A stretch of 64,000 bases of DNA from assembly GCA_033725935.1 (NCBI GenBank), contig MU867088.1, positions 371,827 to 435,826 on the forward strand, given 5' to 3'. This document shows positions 21,685 through 34,745 of this stretch, piece after piece. The notes beneath the pieces are model-generated. The model was not told the DNA's origin and did no database searches. It was given only the letters and a program-made list of their open reading frames with translations. Source of the stretch: Cladorrhinum sp. PSN259 (taxonomy: Eukaryota; Ascomycota; Sordariomycetes; Sordariales; Podosporaceae). Each line of letters opens with the position of its first letter. The first letter of the stretch is position 1. A program made the position numbers and the translations under genes.

Positions 21685-24600
21685 ATGTCCGCCCCGTATT
21701 CATCTATAGACTCGGCCGTGCCCAGGCCCTCTTCGGGCGTGAATACTCCGCAGAGAATGCCTTCCACACGATCGAGGGCTCAGAGTATATCCAGCGACAG
21801 GCCGTCAACCGTCGCACACAGCTTGATGTCGCCTCCGCTGCAAGTGTCACCTGAACCGGCCTTCATCGCCGCTTCTGCTGGCTCACAGATAGTCACAAAC
21901 GACTACGATAACCACACTGAGACTTGGTACGATCAGCATGGCATTGAACCATCCGGTGAGCCAACCACTGTGTCTCCCGGAGCCTTGCAACTTGTCAACA
22001 GCTTTCTCGATCAATTGCTCTTCAACTTTCTCTGCGTCTCCCGATCCACATCACTTTCTGCTCTGCGTCCAGCGGTATCCGAAGTCCTGAAGCCGAAACT
22101 CGCCAAGGATGCCATCAACCAGGCCGACGAGGAGTTGCGAGAGTACCTTGGTGGAGATGACGAGGATCAGTCTTCTGCAGACCCGGCTTCTCCGGCCGAT
22201 TGGGACGTAGAATTGGTTTGGAAGCGAACTCGCCTTCGATGCATGGTGTATTCATCGCTCGGAGATATGGAAGAGGAGGATGAGGACTTTTATACCGAGG
22301 AGGGTCTACTTCACACCGGAACGGGAGACCGAGTATCAGAGGCTGTGTCCCCGGCTGTCGCCATATTTCTGACGTCGATATTGGAGTTTATGGGAGAGCA
22401 GGCTCTGATTGTGGCAGGTCAGGCCGCATACCACCGCATGCGCGCCAAGTATGAGAAGGAGCTCAAGGATGGTATTCGAAGTCCCACCAGTATCGCTGAC
22501 AAGATCGTGGTGGAGGATCTGGATATGGAGCGCGTTGCACTGGACCGAACGCTTGGTAGACTCTGGAGATCCTGGAAGAAGAAGATTCGGTCTCCAGGTG
22601 CTGGAAGTATGGAGCGGTTGATCCGATCTTTTTCCGACAGCTCGATGCGTAGCCCAGGTCATCTGCGTTCTTCCAGCAGCGTCGCTGAGCTCATGGTCCC
22701 AGCTACAGTTCGAGAGCCAGATGTTGAAGAACTGTCTGCACATGGAAAGGATCCTCAAGAAGAGACTCTCGAGGAATACTTGATTGCGGCCGCGATTCCC
22801 CTGCCATTACGCGAGAACGATGTCGACGAGATTGAAGTTCCCGGGTTGGCCCCAGAGATTAATGATGACGAGGATGACGAAAAGGCTGAGGTCAAGAAGG
22901 AGGCCAAGCCAGCTCGACCAAAGAGCATGATAGCTTGGCCTCTGTCTGACACCCACGGGCGACTAACTTCGGATCCAGTTCAGCCACAAGCGTTTGTTTT
23001 CCCAGCTAGGAAACGGTCCAATTCCTTGCCAATTCCTAGAGCCACTCCTGTGCTCTTGGCACTCAACCCAGTAGCTGAAAGCAAAGATGTGAGCCCGTCA
23101 GAAGAGACCCCTGATGATTCAGGCGACATAGCTACAGAAACTACAACAACAAGAACAACTACAGAAACCGAGACCACGCCAGAGGTTGCGATCAAGGCGC
23201 GTCCTCAGAGCTACCTCAAGTACGATGACGAAGATGATGATGTTTTGATTGAGGAGCCACGGATTGTGAGGTCCTCGAGAGTTTCCATTTTGGGAGGTCG
23301 TGGCCCATCGCCGACCCTCGCTGAGCACGGAAGGCCGTCTGCAATCATCACCAACCTACCGGCACGGCCTCAAAGCATTCACTCCGCACGTCTGATCGAA
23401 GTCTCTAGCCCCCGCAGCCCGGTGGTTGGCTCACAACGCAGCTCGCTCATTACATCATCAGAGTCGAGTCGTCATGTTAGCCCATCTCGGGCGAGCGGCT
23501 CAGCATCCCCTACCCTCGCGGACGAGAGGCAAAGACGCTCTCCCGATCACGCCGCGGGCTCCAGGTTGGCTGTCGTCCGAGCTCCCCGGTCTGGATTAGC
23601 TAACGGCACTTCTATTTCTGATGAGGTCGAAGGCGACAACAACGACTACTCCGTCTCCCCGATTACTCCCCTCACCCCTGCCAGTACAGGGACCAGCCTC
23701 TCAGTTATTCCGGAGTCTGGATCTGCAGAACAACATCTCTCCATAGACCACGGCTATGGATCTGATGTTGGGAGCGGTACTGAACGGGCATCGACACCGC
23801 AATCCCAAATCCAGCCAGCTGCTAAAGCTACTGTGCTGGCTTCGACTACATCATCGTCACCATCAAGGCCATCGACCGCAATCAGTGGAACCTTCTTTAT
23901 TGAGTCAATGCCCGTCCTTGCGGAGGAGGGCAAGCCAGCCCAGGAGAAGCAGTGGACCAAGCCTCAGCCAGCTCGCTTGACGCCGCCTCCATCTCAGCTA
24001 TCGCAACCTCCTGCGGTTCCTGAAAGGAGCGCTGAGAGGAGCTCTGGGAGGCAAACGCTTGCCAACACTTCAGCTCAACGGCAGCCGGCAACTATTGGTC
24101 AGGTGTCTGTTGAACGTTCTCGAACTGGCAGCCCGTCAGACGGGTACTCCATTCGTACTCTCGAAACAGGCCGACAGAGTCGTGCCTCGGGCTCTCCTGC
24201 ATCGAGCAAGGTCAAGCCTGTGCGGACTTCAGAGGATGGAGGAATGCAAGCTCGCATTGATGTTGTAAGGAACTTTGAGGAGCTCATTCAGAGTGATCAG
24301 ACCATCCAGTATACGCTCACTCCAGAGAGCATGCGAGACACCGCTGTAAGTCACCTTTGGATATCGTTTGTTTGGGTACATCTGTGCTAATGCTCTTGTT
24401 ACAATCACAGTCGTCACGATCAAAATCTTCTGGCAGCCCTGTAATCTCAGTCAAGCACCGGAAAAGTGATGACGTTTGGCGAAATGCTGGTCCTCACTCA
24501 CGCTCATCTTCTCTTGCCAGGCCCAACGAAATCGTGGCTTCATCTGGCTCCAGCCAGCGCAAGAATGGTCATTCCTCGAGTGCCAGTGATGCCAACGCCA

Positions 24601-26123
24601 GTCTCAGGAGCTATCCTACCAACACCAGCAAGCACGGAGGGGTTATTCCTCGCTCCTCGCCCCCTGCACCTTCAAGACCTCGTGGCAACGCACCTCAAGC
24701 TAGAGACGCGAGATTACCTCGCGAGTCTATTGCCGAGTTTGCTGACTTCATCCGGTCTACTGGACCCCCTGGAGCGGTTGCACCGGCGCCCTCTATTGCT
24801 TCAGGTGCTCCCAGCTCTATGCGAAACCCGGGCATGATGTCGATGACAAGTGTTGTCAGCCAAGGCTCCTTGAGCAGCAATCCGAACCGACCACGACTTC
24901 AGGCTCGCGATGCTGTGGTCGACCACAAGGATGGCAACTCAGATTTGATTGACTTTATTCGAAGGGGCCCTCCCGACACCCAGGCCGGACACCGGATCCC
25001 AAGAGCTGTTGCTCCGTTCAGAACCACTATGGATTCCGACCAGATGTCTGGCGCTGTTGGTGGGAAAGCTATTGATGCTCAGCTTAATGAAGTTGAGATG
25101 AGGAGCAGTCAAGCTTCCTCAAACTCGGTTCAACCTTCACTTCAATCATCCGCCAACTCTCACAGTGCATTGATCAATAAGAATAAGGCTCCACCTTCTT
25201 ATGGCGCCGGCGCTGGTGGAAGAGGGGGTGATGATATCTTTGGCGGTCCTCCCGGAGGGGATATGGACATGCCGATGCCCAAGCGAAAGACCCGTCGTGT
25301 CCGGGATCCATATGCCATTGATCTGAGTGATGAAGATGAGATGCTGGAGGAGGAACCCGCGGCTGTTGCTCCCAAGCCTAAGCGGAGGGCACCGCAGGAG
25401 GAGAGTTTGATTGACTTTTTGAACAACTACCCGCCACCGCCCGAGGAACCCGTTCAACCGATCTACAACGTCCAGGTGCAATCTGCCGGCCGAAACAAGC
25501 CGAAGAAGAAGTCGAGCTCTGCTAGTCTGATGGCTAGGTTGACGAGAAGGGATACCAGCGAAAAGGTCCCCTCCGCCGGACCGCCTCCTTCGTCAAGCTC
25601 TGGAAGTAACGGATACAAGCATCAGCCGATTATGGCTTCTTCCGAATCAAGGAATCTCAACAGCCGAGCGAGCAGCAGGACCGCCGGACCAAAGTATACC
25701 CCCATCCAGGTTAATACCGTCGCGCTTAACCCTGCTGCTTTGGGTGGTGCAGGAGGCGGCAAAGCAGCTGCCATGATGGGCGGTGGCCCTGGTGTTGGTG
25801 GTCCGATGATGAGCGGGAAAGCGGCTGCGATGATGGGTGGTGGTGTTGGATCTGGAGGTATGGGCGGATCCAGGCCACCTACGGGTGCCAGTGGACGGGT
25901 GCCGATGAAGAAGTTTGAGCCTAGGGACGCGGTGTTGGTGCCCAGTAGGGGGACGTCTGATTTGGCGGATTTCCTGAAGCATTCAGCTCCGCCTCCTGGT
26001 GCTACGCTCGCTGCGCCCTTTCCGGAGCCGAGGGGTGGGCCGGTTGGAGGAGGGAGTGGAAAGGAGAGTAGCGGTGGGTTGGGCAAAGTTTTTGGAAGGA
26101 GAAAGAAGCAGAGTGTTGGTTAA
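21685..26123 (+). CDS. large disordered protein with a histone-fold-like segment and repeated DLxDF motifs
   Basis: Two exons (21685-24345, 24411-26123; 65-nt intron, donor GTAAGT, acceptor CACAG) encode 1,457 residues. The start context (CCACCAAAATG) is strong. Residues about 100-300 are the only clearly ordered part: a helical LVNSFLDQLLFNFL block, SALRPAVSEVLKPKLA, then AVSPAVAIFLTSILEFMGE (about 218-236) and EDLDMERVALDRTLGRLWR. The latter two resemble helices 2 and 3 of a histone fold of the H2A type. The rest is Ser/Pro-rich. The second exon carries four copies of a motif of the form DL(I/A)DF(I/L)...PP at about residues 985-1008, 1053-1076, 1217-1234 and 1392-1417; three are preceded by RDA. 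An acidic/basic KRKTRRVRDPYAIDLSDEDE stretch follows the second. Such proteins are conserved in filamentous fungi, sometimes under the uninformative label Flo11. No signal peptide; a nuclear location is plausible but inferred. Confidence 0.85.
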
Positions 26124-27305
26124 GTTTGGGCCCGGGGGGGTTTAAAATCTGATGAATTTTTTCTGAGTCCAAGGGTGTTGGGGTGTTCTTTCTGCTGTAC
26201 ATACATTTTGATCTCTAAAAGGTTTTGAAGGGGGTTTTTTCACAACTTGCCAGATATATTTGAAGCAAGTTTTTTCTTTCTTTCTTTCTCATTTGCTGTT
26301 GATGTTGCCATTGTTGTTGTCGTTGTTGTCGTTATTGTCATTGTATTTGGTGGTTAAAACTGTTGCATATATGGGAGGAGGGACATGAAAGAGGGTGTGG
26401 ATGGATGGATGGATGGATGGATGGATTGGACAGTGCAAAGAAAAGACAGATGAACAGAGAGACAGACAAACAGACATAACAGACATGACAGACAAACAAA
26501 CAACCAGACTTTTTTTTTTCTTGAGCTTCTTTCTCGTATATGAATAAGTGGTCTTTGTGAAAAAGTTGAATGTGATTGTGAGAAAGCTGAATGGAATGAG
26601 TATGACTTTGAGAAAGGAGTTTTTTTTCTTTTTTCTTTCTTTTTTTTTTCTTTGAGATTAGAATTGGCTGCGGTCTATCTATCTTTTTATTGTGTGTTTC
26701 ATTCATCCTTGTGGTTATAGAGAGAGAGAGACTTCTTCTGCTGCCTGAGTTTGCATTCTATACAGATAACTTGTTATCAACAACAAACATCCGGAAGTCA
26801 TAAATAATCCTTAATTATCTTTATAAGTAAGTAACTCTGTTCAGTCGTTATTCCTAGTTTTCGTGGTGGTATGTATGCATATATGTGCTTGAACAAGAAT
26901 TATTATGGATGGGTTTACATAACTTGTTCTTATCCTTTTAGTAATAAGTTATATCAAGAAAGCGTGAAGCAGAAGTTGACTGAAGCTAAATATATATACA
27001 CAAACCAATTTTGTTTTGGACAAGTAATTACTATTATTCCTTCTTCTTCCTCCTCCTCCTCCTCCTCCTCTCCATATTTCTATAGAAAATAAAAATAAGT
27101 CAACTCCGTTAGCACTTATTTGTACACATTATTATTATCAATCTCCCCAAGCAAGCAAAGAGTCTCTTTGGTCATTTTCAACCTTCTTCCTCCTGCCTAC
27201 CCTCTACTACCTTCCCTTTTATTTCTCCTCTCTCTCCCCCTCTCGTTTTTCACAACACTAAAACACCAACTGAATAAAAGTTTCGTAAAAATGTTCGTGA
27301 TGGCA
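26124..27305. other. convergent intergenic region
   Basis: Between two convergent stop codons. AT-rich with T homopolymers. It holds a GGAT microsatellite at about 26398-26426 and a TCC microsatellite at about 27049-27070. No coding feature seen; presumably two 3' UTRs. Confidence 0.55.
26398..26426. repeat. GGAT microsatellite
   Basis: About seven GGAT units in the 3' region downstream of the large disordered-protein gene. Confidence 0.85.
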
Positions 27306-28242
27306 TCAAAGCAAGACAACAATAAGACATAACCACCCGTCCGGGTACGCCGCCTCCCTCATCAGCTCCTCTAGGGGAGCCCGAAACGGAACCGGCCCGC
27401 CGTGCAGTATCACATTCGCAAGAATCGGATCCCGGCTGCTGGGAAAAAGCGTAGGCAAAATATATTTTAGTGCTCCTCCCAATGTCTGTTGCGTCCCTAT
27501 TTATATATATCTCATATTAGCATCACGTGCCACACATATACTGTCACGTCAGTTAAAACTCACGATTCTGCAACCTAGGCGGCACCAAAGTCTGCACCAC
27601 CTTAAACGATCCCTGGCCGCTCCCGTCGCTACTATCCCGGCTATTGTTCGAAGAAGGGATGTATATCCTCATCGGCACATTCTTGAGCGGCGTAGGCGCG
27701 TTCAGTAACCTGGAATGTATCCTCGCGAAAGAGAGATAGTCGCCGTCCACCACAGAGTTCCACAGCCCCGTGCTGTCGTCTTTGCTCAGACTCATTATCT
27801 GCTTTGCGTTTCCGTTCCGGATGAAATCTGCTTCTTTGGCAGAGTTTGTAAAAGTGTCTGCTATGTCCCATTCTGGACCGTCTGAAACTATGAGCTTCCA
27901 TGGTAAGGAAGTTGGTTGGTAGAGGTCATAGAGGAGGCCGAGGGGGAGGTTTCTGAGGAGAATCTCCTCGTGGTGGAATGAGGTGCAGGGGTGTTGTTCG
28001 GCTGAGAAGTAGGTTGATAGCCGGGGGAGCAAGAGGGCGAGGTAGCTGAAGCGGGGGAGGGTGACTAGGTACGGTGGTGTGGAGGGCAGAGAGGCGTGGG
28101 TTATTGAGAGGGGGATCTGGAGGGACCAGAGTTGTTGTGGGAGGGAGAGCGTTTGTGGTGACTCCTCTGGTTGTGGTGAGTTGGGTGCGGCGAGGGTTGG
28201 TGAGGATATTGATGGTGAGGATGGTGATGGTGAGGCGGCCAT
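27306..28242 (-). CDS. ATG5: autophagy protein 5
   Basis: Exons 28242-27564 and 27496-27306 (67-nt intron, donor GTGAGT, acceptor ATAG) encode 289 residues. Atg5 becomes covalently linked to Atg12 and, with Atg16, promotes lipidation of Atg8 on the growing autophagosome membrane. Diagnostic stretches are LWSLQIPLSITHA near residue 38, YLVTLPRFSYLALLLPRL, LPLGLLYDLYQPTSLPWKL, and SAKEADFIRNG, in which Lys136 occupies the position of the Atg12-acceptor lysine (KEAD context). The C-terminal VILHGGPVPFRAPLEELMR and YPDGWLCLIVVL match the end of the family. The N-terminal 30 residues (Ser/Pro-rich) are a filamentous-fungal extension. Length and motifs are complete, so it should be functional. Confidence 0.96.
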
Positions 28243-30879
28243 GATAGCCTCACTTTGTGGGTTGTATGAGTGAGAGAGGCTGATGCCAAGAGTTGATGTT
28301 CGTCTGCAAGTACCGTTACTGCCGGCCGGGCTTCTGTTTTCTTGCTTGGCTGACTAAAATTCGTCAAGTGATCCTCCTTGATGGATACCTATTGTGGTGG
28401 TGGTGGATTGCGTTGGTTGATGGGCTGGTTGACAAGCTGACAGCCTGAAGAAAGTCGCCCATCAAACAGGCAGAGAGGAGAAAGGTGGGGTAATCCGGCC
28501 AATCGATGCGGGGTAAAGTTGGAGGTTCTCTCACGGGTACAGCAGAAGGAATATGAAGCTCTCAGATTTCATGGGTCCGATCATGCAGCTGCTGCATGAG
28601 ATGACCCGACCAAGATACTGTGCCACTTACACGGTGCTTTTTTAAGAGAAGGCAGGTAGGTACCGACAAGTACCACATGCACATTCGGTCCGTGTGTGTG
28701 ATGTCTCAGAAGGAAAGAGGGGAAGCTTATCCGATCGGTATCTTTCACGACGTGCATCCATCCATCTGCACCTTTTGGTTACCGCATTTCTCTTTCAATC
28801 TTTTGTGGTGCATCTCTTCGGAACCCTCGGAGGCCATCTCCTTTCGCTACCGTTTTTGCTTCTCCTTTGTGGCCAAAATGCCCATCAAGTGAGTATTTGC
28901 ACACAACCCACGTGGCTGACTCCCATCCATAGAGGTTGTCATCACCACCACCTCGTTTCGGCTCCCGCTCCCTTTCGGAACAGCGGGCACTATACCACAT
29001 CCCGCACATCCTACATTACGATGCTCGGTGAAACCACGGTTCTAGCTTGTTTCATGTCACTCTTACCCTTCCTTCCCTGGCCTACGCCACAACATACAAT
29101 CACAACTGCTTTTGTCTGCAACCCTCCACACACACACACACCCACACACACCTGCCTTAACAACATCCATACACATGACATTTCGGATACCATCCAACCA
29201 TCTATTGTTTCTGTCCCCCTCATCACGCAACGGCCGGCAATTATTGTAATCCAATCCATACATCCAAAAGTGTTGTGTCATGTGTGATCCTGTGATGCTG
29301 ACCACTTTACTCATGTAAGACCTACATGACTTGTCACTTTCTTCTTCTTTTTTTCGGCGGGAGGGCGTGTTGTAACCCATAAGACGGGGGAGAAGAGAGT
29401 AAAAGAGCAAATTAGTATTATTCTTACTATTATTGATCACCTGTCCTCCTTTTTTTTTTCTTTCTGGTTTTGTTAAACTTTGTGGTAAGACAAGTTACAA
29501 AAAAAGAATGGGCGAAAATAAAAAATAAAAATATCCAATTTGATACCGGCCCGATACAGCAGCAGCAGCAGCCCTTCCTTCCTTTCCTTCCCTTCCTTCC
29601 CTTTTTCCCGCTTTCTGTTTTCTGCTTTGTGCTTCTTTTTTCATTTATCAGTACCAAGAAAAATGGAATATCCGTATTTAAAAACCCCCCCAAAAATAAT
29701 GAAAAAAAAAGCTGTGTAACGGAATTTATATCACAGGTTGCATCTAGATGTCTCAAACCGGGAAAAAAAACCGTAAGTAGCGAGGAGGCGTATTGATTGA
29801 TCGATTGATTGATTGCTTCATTGATTGATGGATCTAGTACATAATCCGTCGGAGTTTGGGGGGGGGATTTAGCTCCTATTTCCGATTCTGAACAAAAAAA
29901 AAAACACGAGATAAACGACCTCGAAGAACTTTGTTAGGGATTTATTTCTCTTGGAGGGGGTATATGACGAGATTATATAACTAGGTAATCCAATTACAGT
30001 GTATATATATTTATATATTTATAAGAGTTCAAGAATGATGGAGGGGGCGTGCGTGCATTGTGTAACCAATGCCCACCTCCACCCCCCATCAGTGAGCGTA
30101 CACTCTCGACGAGTAAGAAATGAGAACTTCCATGAGAAATGGCTGCATACGAACATGATGGAAACCCATATCAAGACGATCAATCGAATACGACTTTGAT
30201 TCTCAGACTATGCAATGACAGCGAGATCTTATCTGTCTTCAAATAATTACATAGAACCCAAACAAAACAGCACCGTTCAAAGGCAGCGGAAAGCAGATAA
30301 GTTACGGCGTCTGTTGAGGTAATAGGTAGAGAGTAAGGTAAGGGTACGGTAGTAGGGTAGTAAGTAGTAGTCAATAAGTATAAACACAAAATAATCCTCC
30401 ACCCACGACCAAAAAAGTTTCTTATGATATCCCATATTTCCTTCCTTATTGTTTCCATCTTTTCCCGCCTCTCATCAAGAGAACGACACAAAACAAAAGT
30501 GCAAAAGCCAATTAGCCAGCCATTTCATCCAACCCAAAAAGACCCACAAACCCCTACTAGATATATCAAGAAGGATAAAAGAAAATGAAGAGGGAATGAT
30601 AAGCGCATGTGTTGTGTGTTGTGAGTGTGTAGTGTTGGGTATCTCCCCCGCGTGCGTGCTGTCCCAAGTAAACAAAACTTAAAGGCCTGGCACATAAAAA
30701 AATACCATAGAAAAAATGAAACCAAAGTCTCTTGTGATGCAAAATGCTGAGAGTGGGAAAATGAAACTAATGCTGCTGATGATGATGATGATGAATACTT
30801 CCACCACCTTCTCCGTCGTTTTCAACCCGTAAATACATAGATAATTATCCAAAAAGAAAACAACTAACAAGAAAAAGGA
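28243..30879. other. 2.6-kb intergenic region, no gene seen
   Basis: Lies between the ATG5 start (-) and the stop of the Zn2Cys6 regulator (-). The part nearest ATG5 should hold its promoter. The rest is low-complexity: CACACA near 29127-29150, CAG near 29559-29573, CCTT repeats near 29575-29602, GATT repeats near 29793-29830, a G8 run, and a GAT repeat near 30775-30796. ORFs show no recognisable similarity. Confidence 0.5.
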
Positions 30880-33800
30880 TTAACGATGCATCGACGGAAT
30901 CATACCATGAGGTGATGCACCCCCTTCCGTCTTTATCGGGGGCGGTGGAAGGTGTGAATTTTGGAGCGGCGGCCCCGGTAATGGTGTTCTTCCCATATTA
31001 GGCTTCATGTCTATCGGGGTGCTGGGTGCATGCATACCACCGGAATACGACATGGGGTTCGACATCAATGGGGGAGCAGGAGCCTTTTCAGCCATCGGAG
31101 GAACCGGCTTCGGCGGTGGAATAGACCCGTAAGTACCGTTGCTCATAGAACCGTTCGCACCATAGGCCGGGCTAACAGCAGATTGTTGTTGCTGATGCTG
31201 CTGCTGTTGGTACTGATCACCCGTCAACTCTTGCACCGTCATGCCGGCCTGGGTATCCATCGATTGCCTAGGCAATTCACTGGCGTGAGGTGGTGGGACT
31301 TCTCCCGGCAGGAGCGAGTAGGGTCTGTTCCTCCAGAGCTCGTACTGAAGACCCTCCAAGATGCGCAAGTCCACTTCGAGTGCACTGCTTGGTACCGCAA
31401 TGACCTTGAAGAATGCAATCGTCTTGGCGAAGAGGCTTTGCAACTTGGCCTCAGGAATAAACCGGTTCAGAGTCGGATCTTTGAACGATGCTGTTAGGGT
31501 GAGGAGGTTGCCCCATTGCCTGTTGTTGTTTTAGTTAACCGCGCTGTCTGAGTTAGAAAGGGATTTGGGGTGTTTCTTACGCATGAGCTGTGCCGAAAAT
31601 GTTGGTGACAATGAAGCGGTGTTGACGAATCCCATGGAAGGCCGAAGTGCTCTCAATTAGAGCGCGGATTCCCTTCCTCGCGTACTCGATCGTCCCATCG
31701 GCAGGTGGACCACCCAGGCTGTTGTTGTCTGTTGATATACCTGCCATGGCCACATCGCCTGAGGATATGTTTGCCCTCTCAAAATTGTACTCGATGATCT
31801 GTCTGACGAAAGGACGGAAAGTGATGACATGTGCGCCCCAGTATTTGGCGCGTAATCTTGCCGACAAAATGTCAGATGCTGGAGGATCCGTGTGTTCGAA
31901 TTTGTACGCGGCGGGAATAAAGCGCATGTCAAGAGCAGTTTCGATGGTTTCGAGAATTTCGGCACCCTCGAGCAACTGTCGAAGCGGTTTCGGGTTTTCA
32001 GGGTTGTAGAGCATTTGGTGTATCTGGTTTAGATTCTTGCGCAGGTACAGCTGGGCCAGGTAGCTTTGGAGTACCTTTTCTTCAAAGCCCCACCCCAGGG
32101 CCATCTTGATGCTAGGATAAGGCATTATATCCTCAAACGCCAGGATATGTGACTGCGGCAGTGGAAGCTCTGCAACGATGTCGCTCTCAAGCTGCAGAAT
32201 CGACCAGAAGGCAAAGACCAGCAGATTGTCAACCTTGTCCTTGATCTGCTCCTGATCAGAAGTGCTCATTTGCTTCTCCTGCAGCTTTCTGTATCGATCC
32301 ATGCTCGGCCTCATCTTGGTCTGCAGCGCCCAGCTGGCTTGCTTGATATGGGCGAAGCTTTCAATCACCCTCCCGAGCTGACCATAATACAACCCCGCCA
32401 GAATGTGTGCGTGGACGTGCCGGATGCTGAAGCCGCCCATTTGGCCCCCCAGAATATCGGTGGCGTACGCAAAGTAATCGAGCCCTGGTATTCGGTCCAT
32501 GTTCCTCTCAAGACCGGCAGCTGAAGCGGATGGCATGTTATAAAATCTGCCACCGGAAACCGGATAGGAGGATCTCCTGCTGCTACTCGACCCATCTCTG
32601 GGAGATGCTGGATATCCACCAGTCGACTGTGAATACGGTGCGTACGAGGGTGGCGAGGTTTGAGTTGGTGATTGGGCGGGCGGGTAACCATTCTGAGCGA
32701 AGGAGGGACCGCCCGGGGTCTCAGTCGCGGCGTGAGCAGGAGTCATCGGGGTGAGAGGAGCTGGTTCCGGAATCCTGTCGTCTGCGCAGGAACATATTTT
32801 CCCCAGCGCAAGTACTAACAGCACGATGGCATTGTTGATGGAGCGCTGGAAGTGGGGCTTTGTCTTGACAAAGTGTGAGTCGGGAGCATCGGCAGCAGGT
32901 GATCGCGAGCGTTTCCTTTTCGACCCGATCGTCTCGACGAACTTTGCCACACCGGGGTTGCCTGCCGCTTGTTTCTTGTTTTCGAACTGGACGCTGGCGA
33001 GAAACAGCTGGACCATTGCGTTCAGCTCCTCCGGGATGAGCAGCGGATGCATATTCTGGATATGCTCGTTGAAGCTCGCGACATAGTCCCAGACCATCAG
33101 TTCGCTGAAATCAAGGTGCACCTGCCAGGCCGGTCGGCCATCAGGTCCCGGGGAGCCATTAATGCTTCCCCAGCAGTCGGATGGCGATGGTGCCCCGGAC
33201 TCAAAGTAATCATCGTGAACATGCATTGAGCCCAAGTCCTGCAGGGCGTCCGCCCGGCTCCCGTCGTAACCCTCGCCCCGTCCCCATAGTCGAAGAATTC
33301 CGCGCTTCTCTTCATTTCGGATCGGGAACTCGTCGATGAACCGGATCAGGTCGGGACCCATATAATTCTTTGCGATGCTGAAGATGGGCGGCCATTTCAA
33401 GAGTAGCGAGGCTGGGGTCGTGTGGTTTGGCGGAATGGTCGGGGCTCCAGGACGCACAAGTGGACCAGGTTCAACCTCCTTTTCTTCATCCGCCTGCATC
33501 TTCCTCGCGATATTTCGCGCCTCTTCGGTATCAATCGGGGCTGATGGTCCTGCGGGCATCGTTTCACCTGGCGAAGAAGAATATGCGTCGTCCCTCCCAG
33601 GCGCTGGTGATTCAGCTGAAGCTGGTCGTTCCTCCATATCCTGCATGAGCGAGTCTGTTGGAGCTAATGACGAAGGCACAACTACGTGCTTCAAGGCTGC
33701 CTCCATCCTGACCATGCGGTCGTTGAATAACTGAAACTGTTGTGACATTGCAAGCATCGTTTCCAGAATATCTGCCTGTACCTTGTCTTGTCTGAATGCG

Positions 33801-34745
33801 GCGTCAGTCGAATGGTCTTGACAGCTTCTTTTCCACCACAAAACTCACTGTTTTGGGACCGACTCCCGATATCTGCATTCCTGCTTCTTCTCCTTGCACC
33901 CCTTACATGGTTTCATCTCATCGCACTTGGCCTTGAGCGCTCGGCATGATTCGCAAGCCTGCGCATTGAACCGTTAGTGACTCTCCTGAACCATACAGAA
34001 CCCAACAATGTCTACAAACCTGTGAGGCTCTCTGGGCCTTGCGCTTTCCGCTCGCAGCTGCGATTTGGATTGGGTATGGTGGCCCATCGTGAGTCGGCGT
34101 GTATGGATGTTGCGCGTATTCGTAGGGCTGTCCGTGTGGCATGGGGGGTTGTGGTGGATAGGTTTGTTGCCGATACATTGGCGGTTGCTGGGGGGCATTA
34201 TCATAACTCATGTGTCTCTTCTCGTCGCCATATGGTTGTGGTGGTAAAGCAGAATGGGGCGTCGCCGGTGTCATGGTGTCCGTAGAGAGGGGCCTGCGAA
34301 TCTGCGGCAGGGTGTTGTCTTCAGATAGGCCCGGCTTCTCGATGTGATCCCTGGAAGCGTACCCGGGGTAGGCGGCAGGCGCGGGGGAATGTGGTGGTTG
34401 TCTATGATCCTGTATCGGCGGGTACCTCTCGGGCTCATGGTGTCTCCGGTCGTCGATGGGTGTCTGCGCATTGGGCGGTGGCGGTGGCAGAGGATGGTGA
34501 GGATGAGATGGATGGGGGTCACCGGAACCGGGAGCGCGGGAGTAGTGGTGCGGCGACGGCCGGTGAGGCGAGTGTTGATACGGACCCGTCGTCGGTGTGT
34601 GATGAGGTGCTTGAGCGGTCGTGGGAGAGGGATTGGGATTCAGGAGCGACGACACACCGTGATGATGCGAGCCCAGTGCTGACCACGACGAGGAGCCGGG
34701 AGGCATCACACGGGGTCGCTTGGGGTCAGGCGCCCCTGGGTCCAT
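30880..34745 (-). CDS. Zn2Cys6 fungal-type transcription factor
   Basis: Four exons (34745-34020, 33958-33849, 33791-31581, 31519-30880) encode 1,228 residues; the introns are 57-61 nt. Exon 2 carries most of the DNA-binding domain: Cys244, 247, 254, 260, 263 and 270 (spacing 2-6-5-2-6) in ACESCRALKAKCDEMKPC, preceded by a basic SGKRKAQRASQ. A linker and heptad-like helix (KVQADILETMLAMSQQFQLF) at about 280-300 probably mediates dimerisation. A large middle region with WPADL-free helical blocks (for example HVHAHILAGLYYGQLGRV) corresponds to the fungal middle homology region. The first 242 residues are Pro/His-rich and the C-terminal tail is Gln/Pro/Met-rich, typical of activation or regulatory regions. 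The cluster lying this far from the N-terminus is somewhat unusual. Target genes cannot be deduced. Confidence 0.92.
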
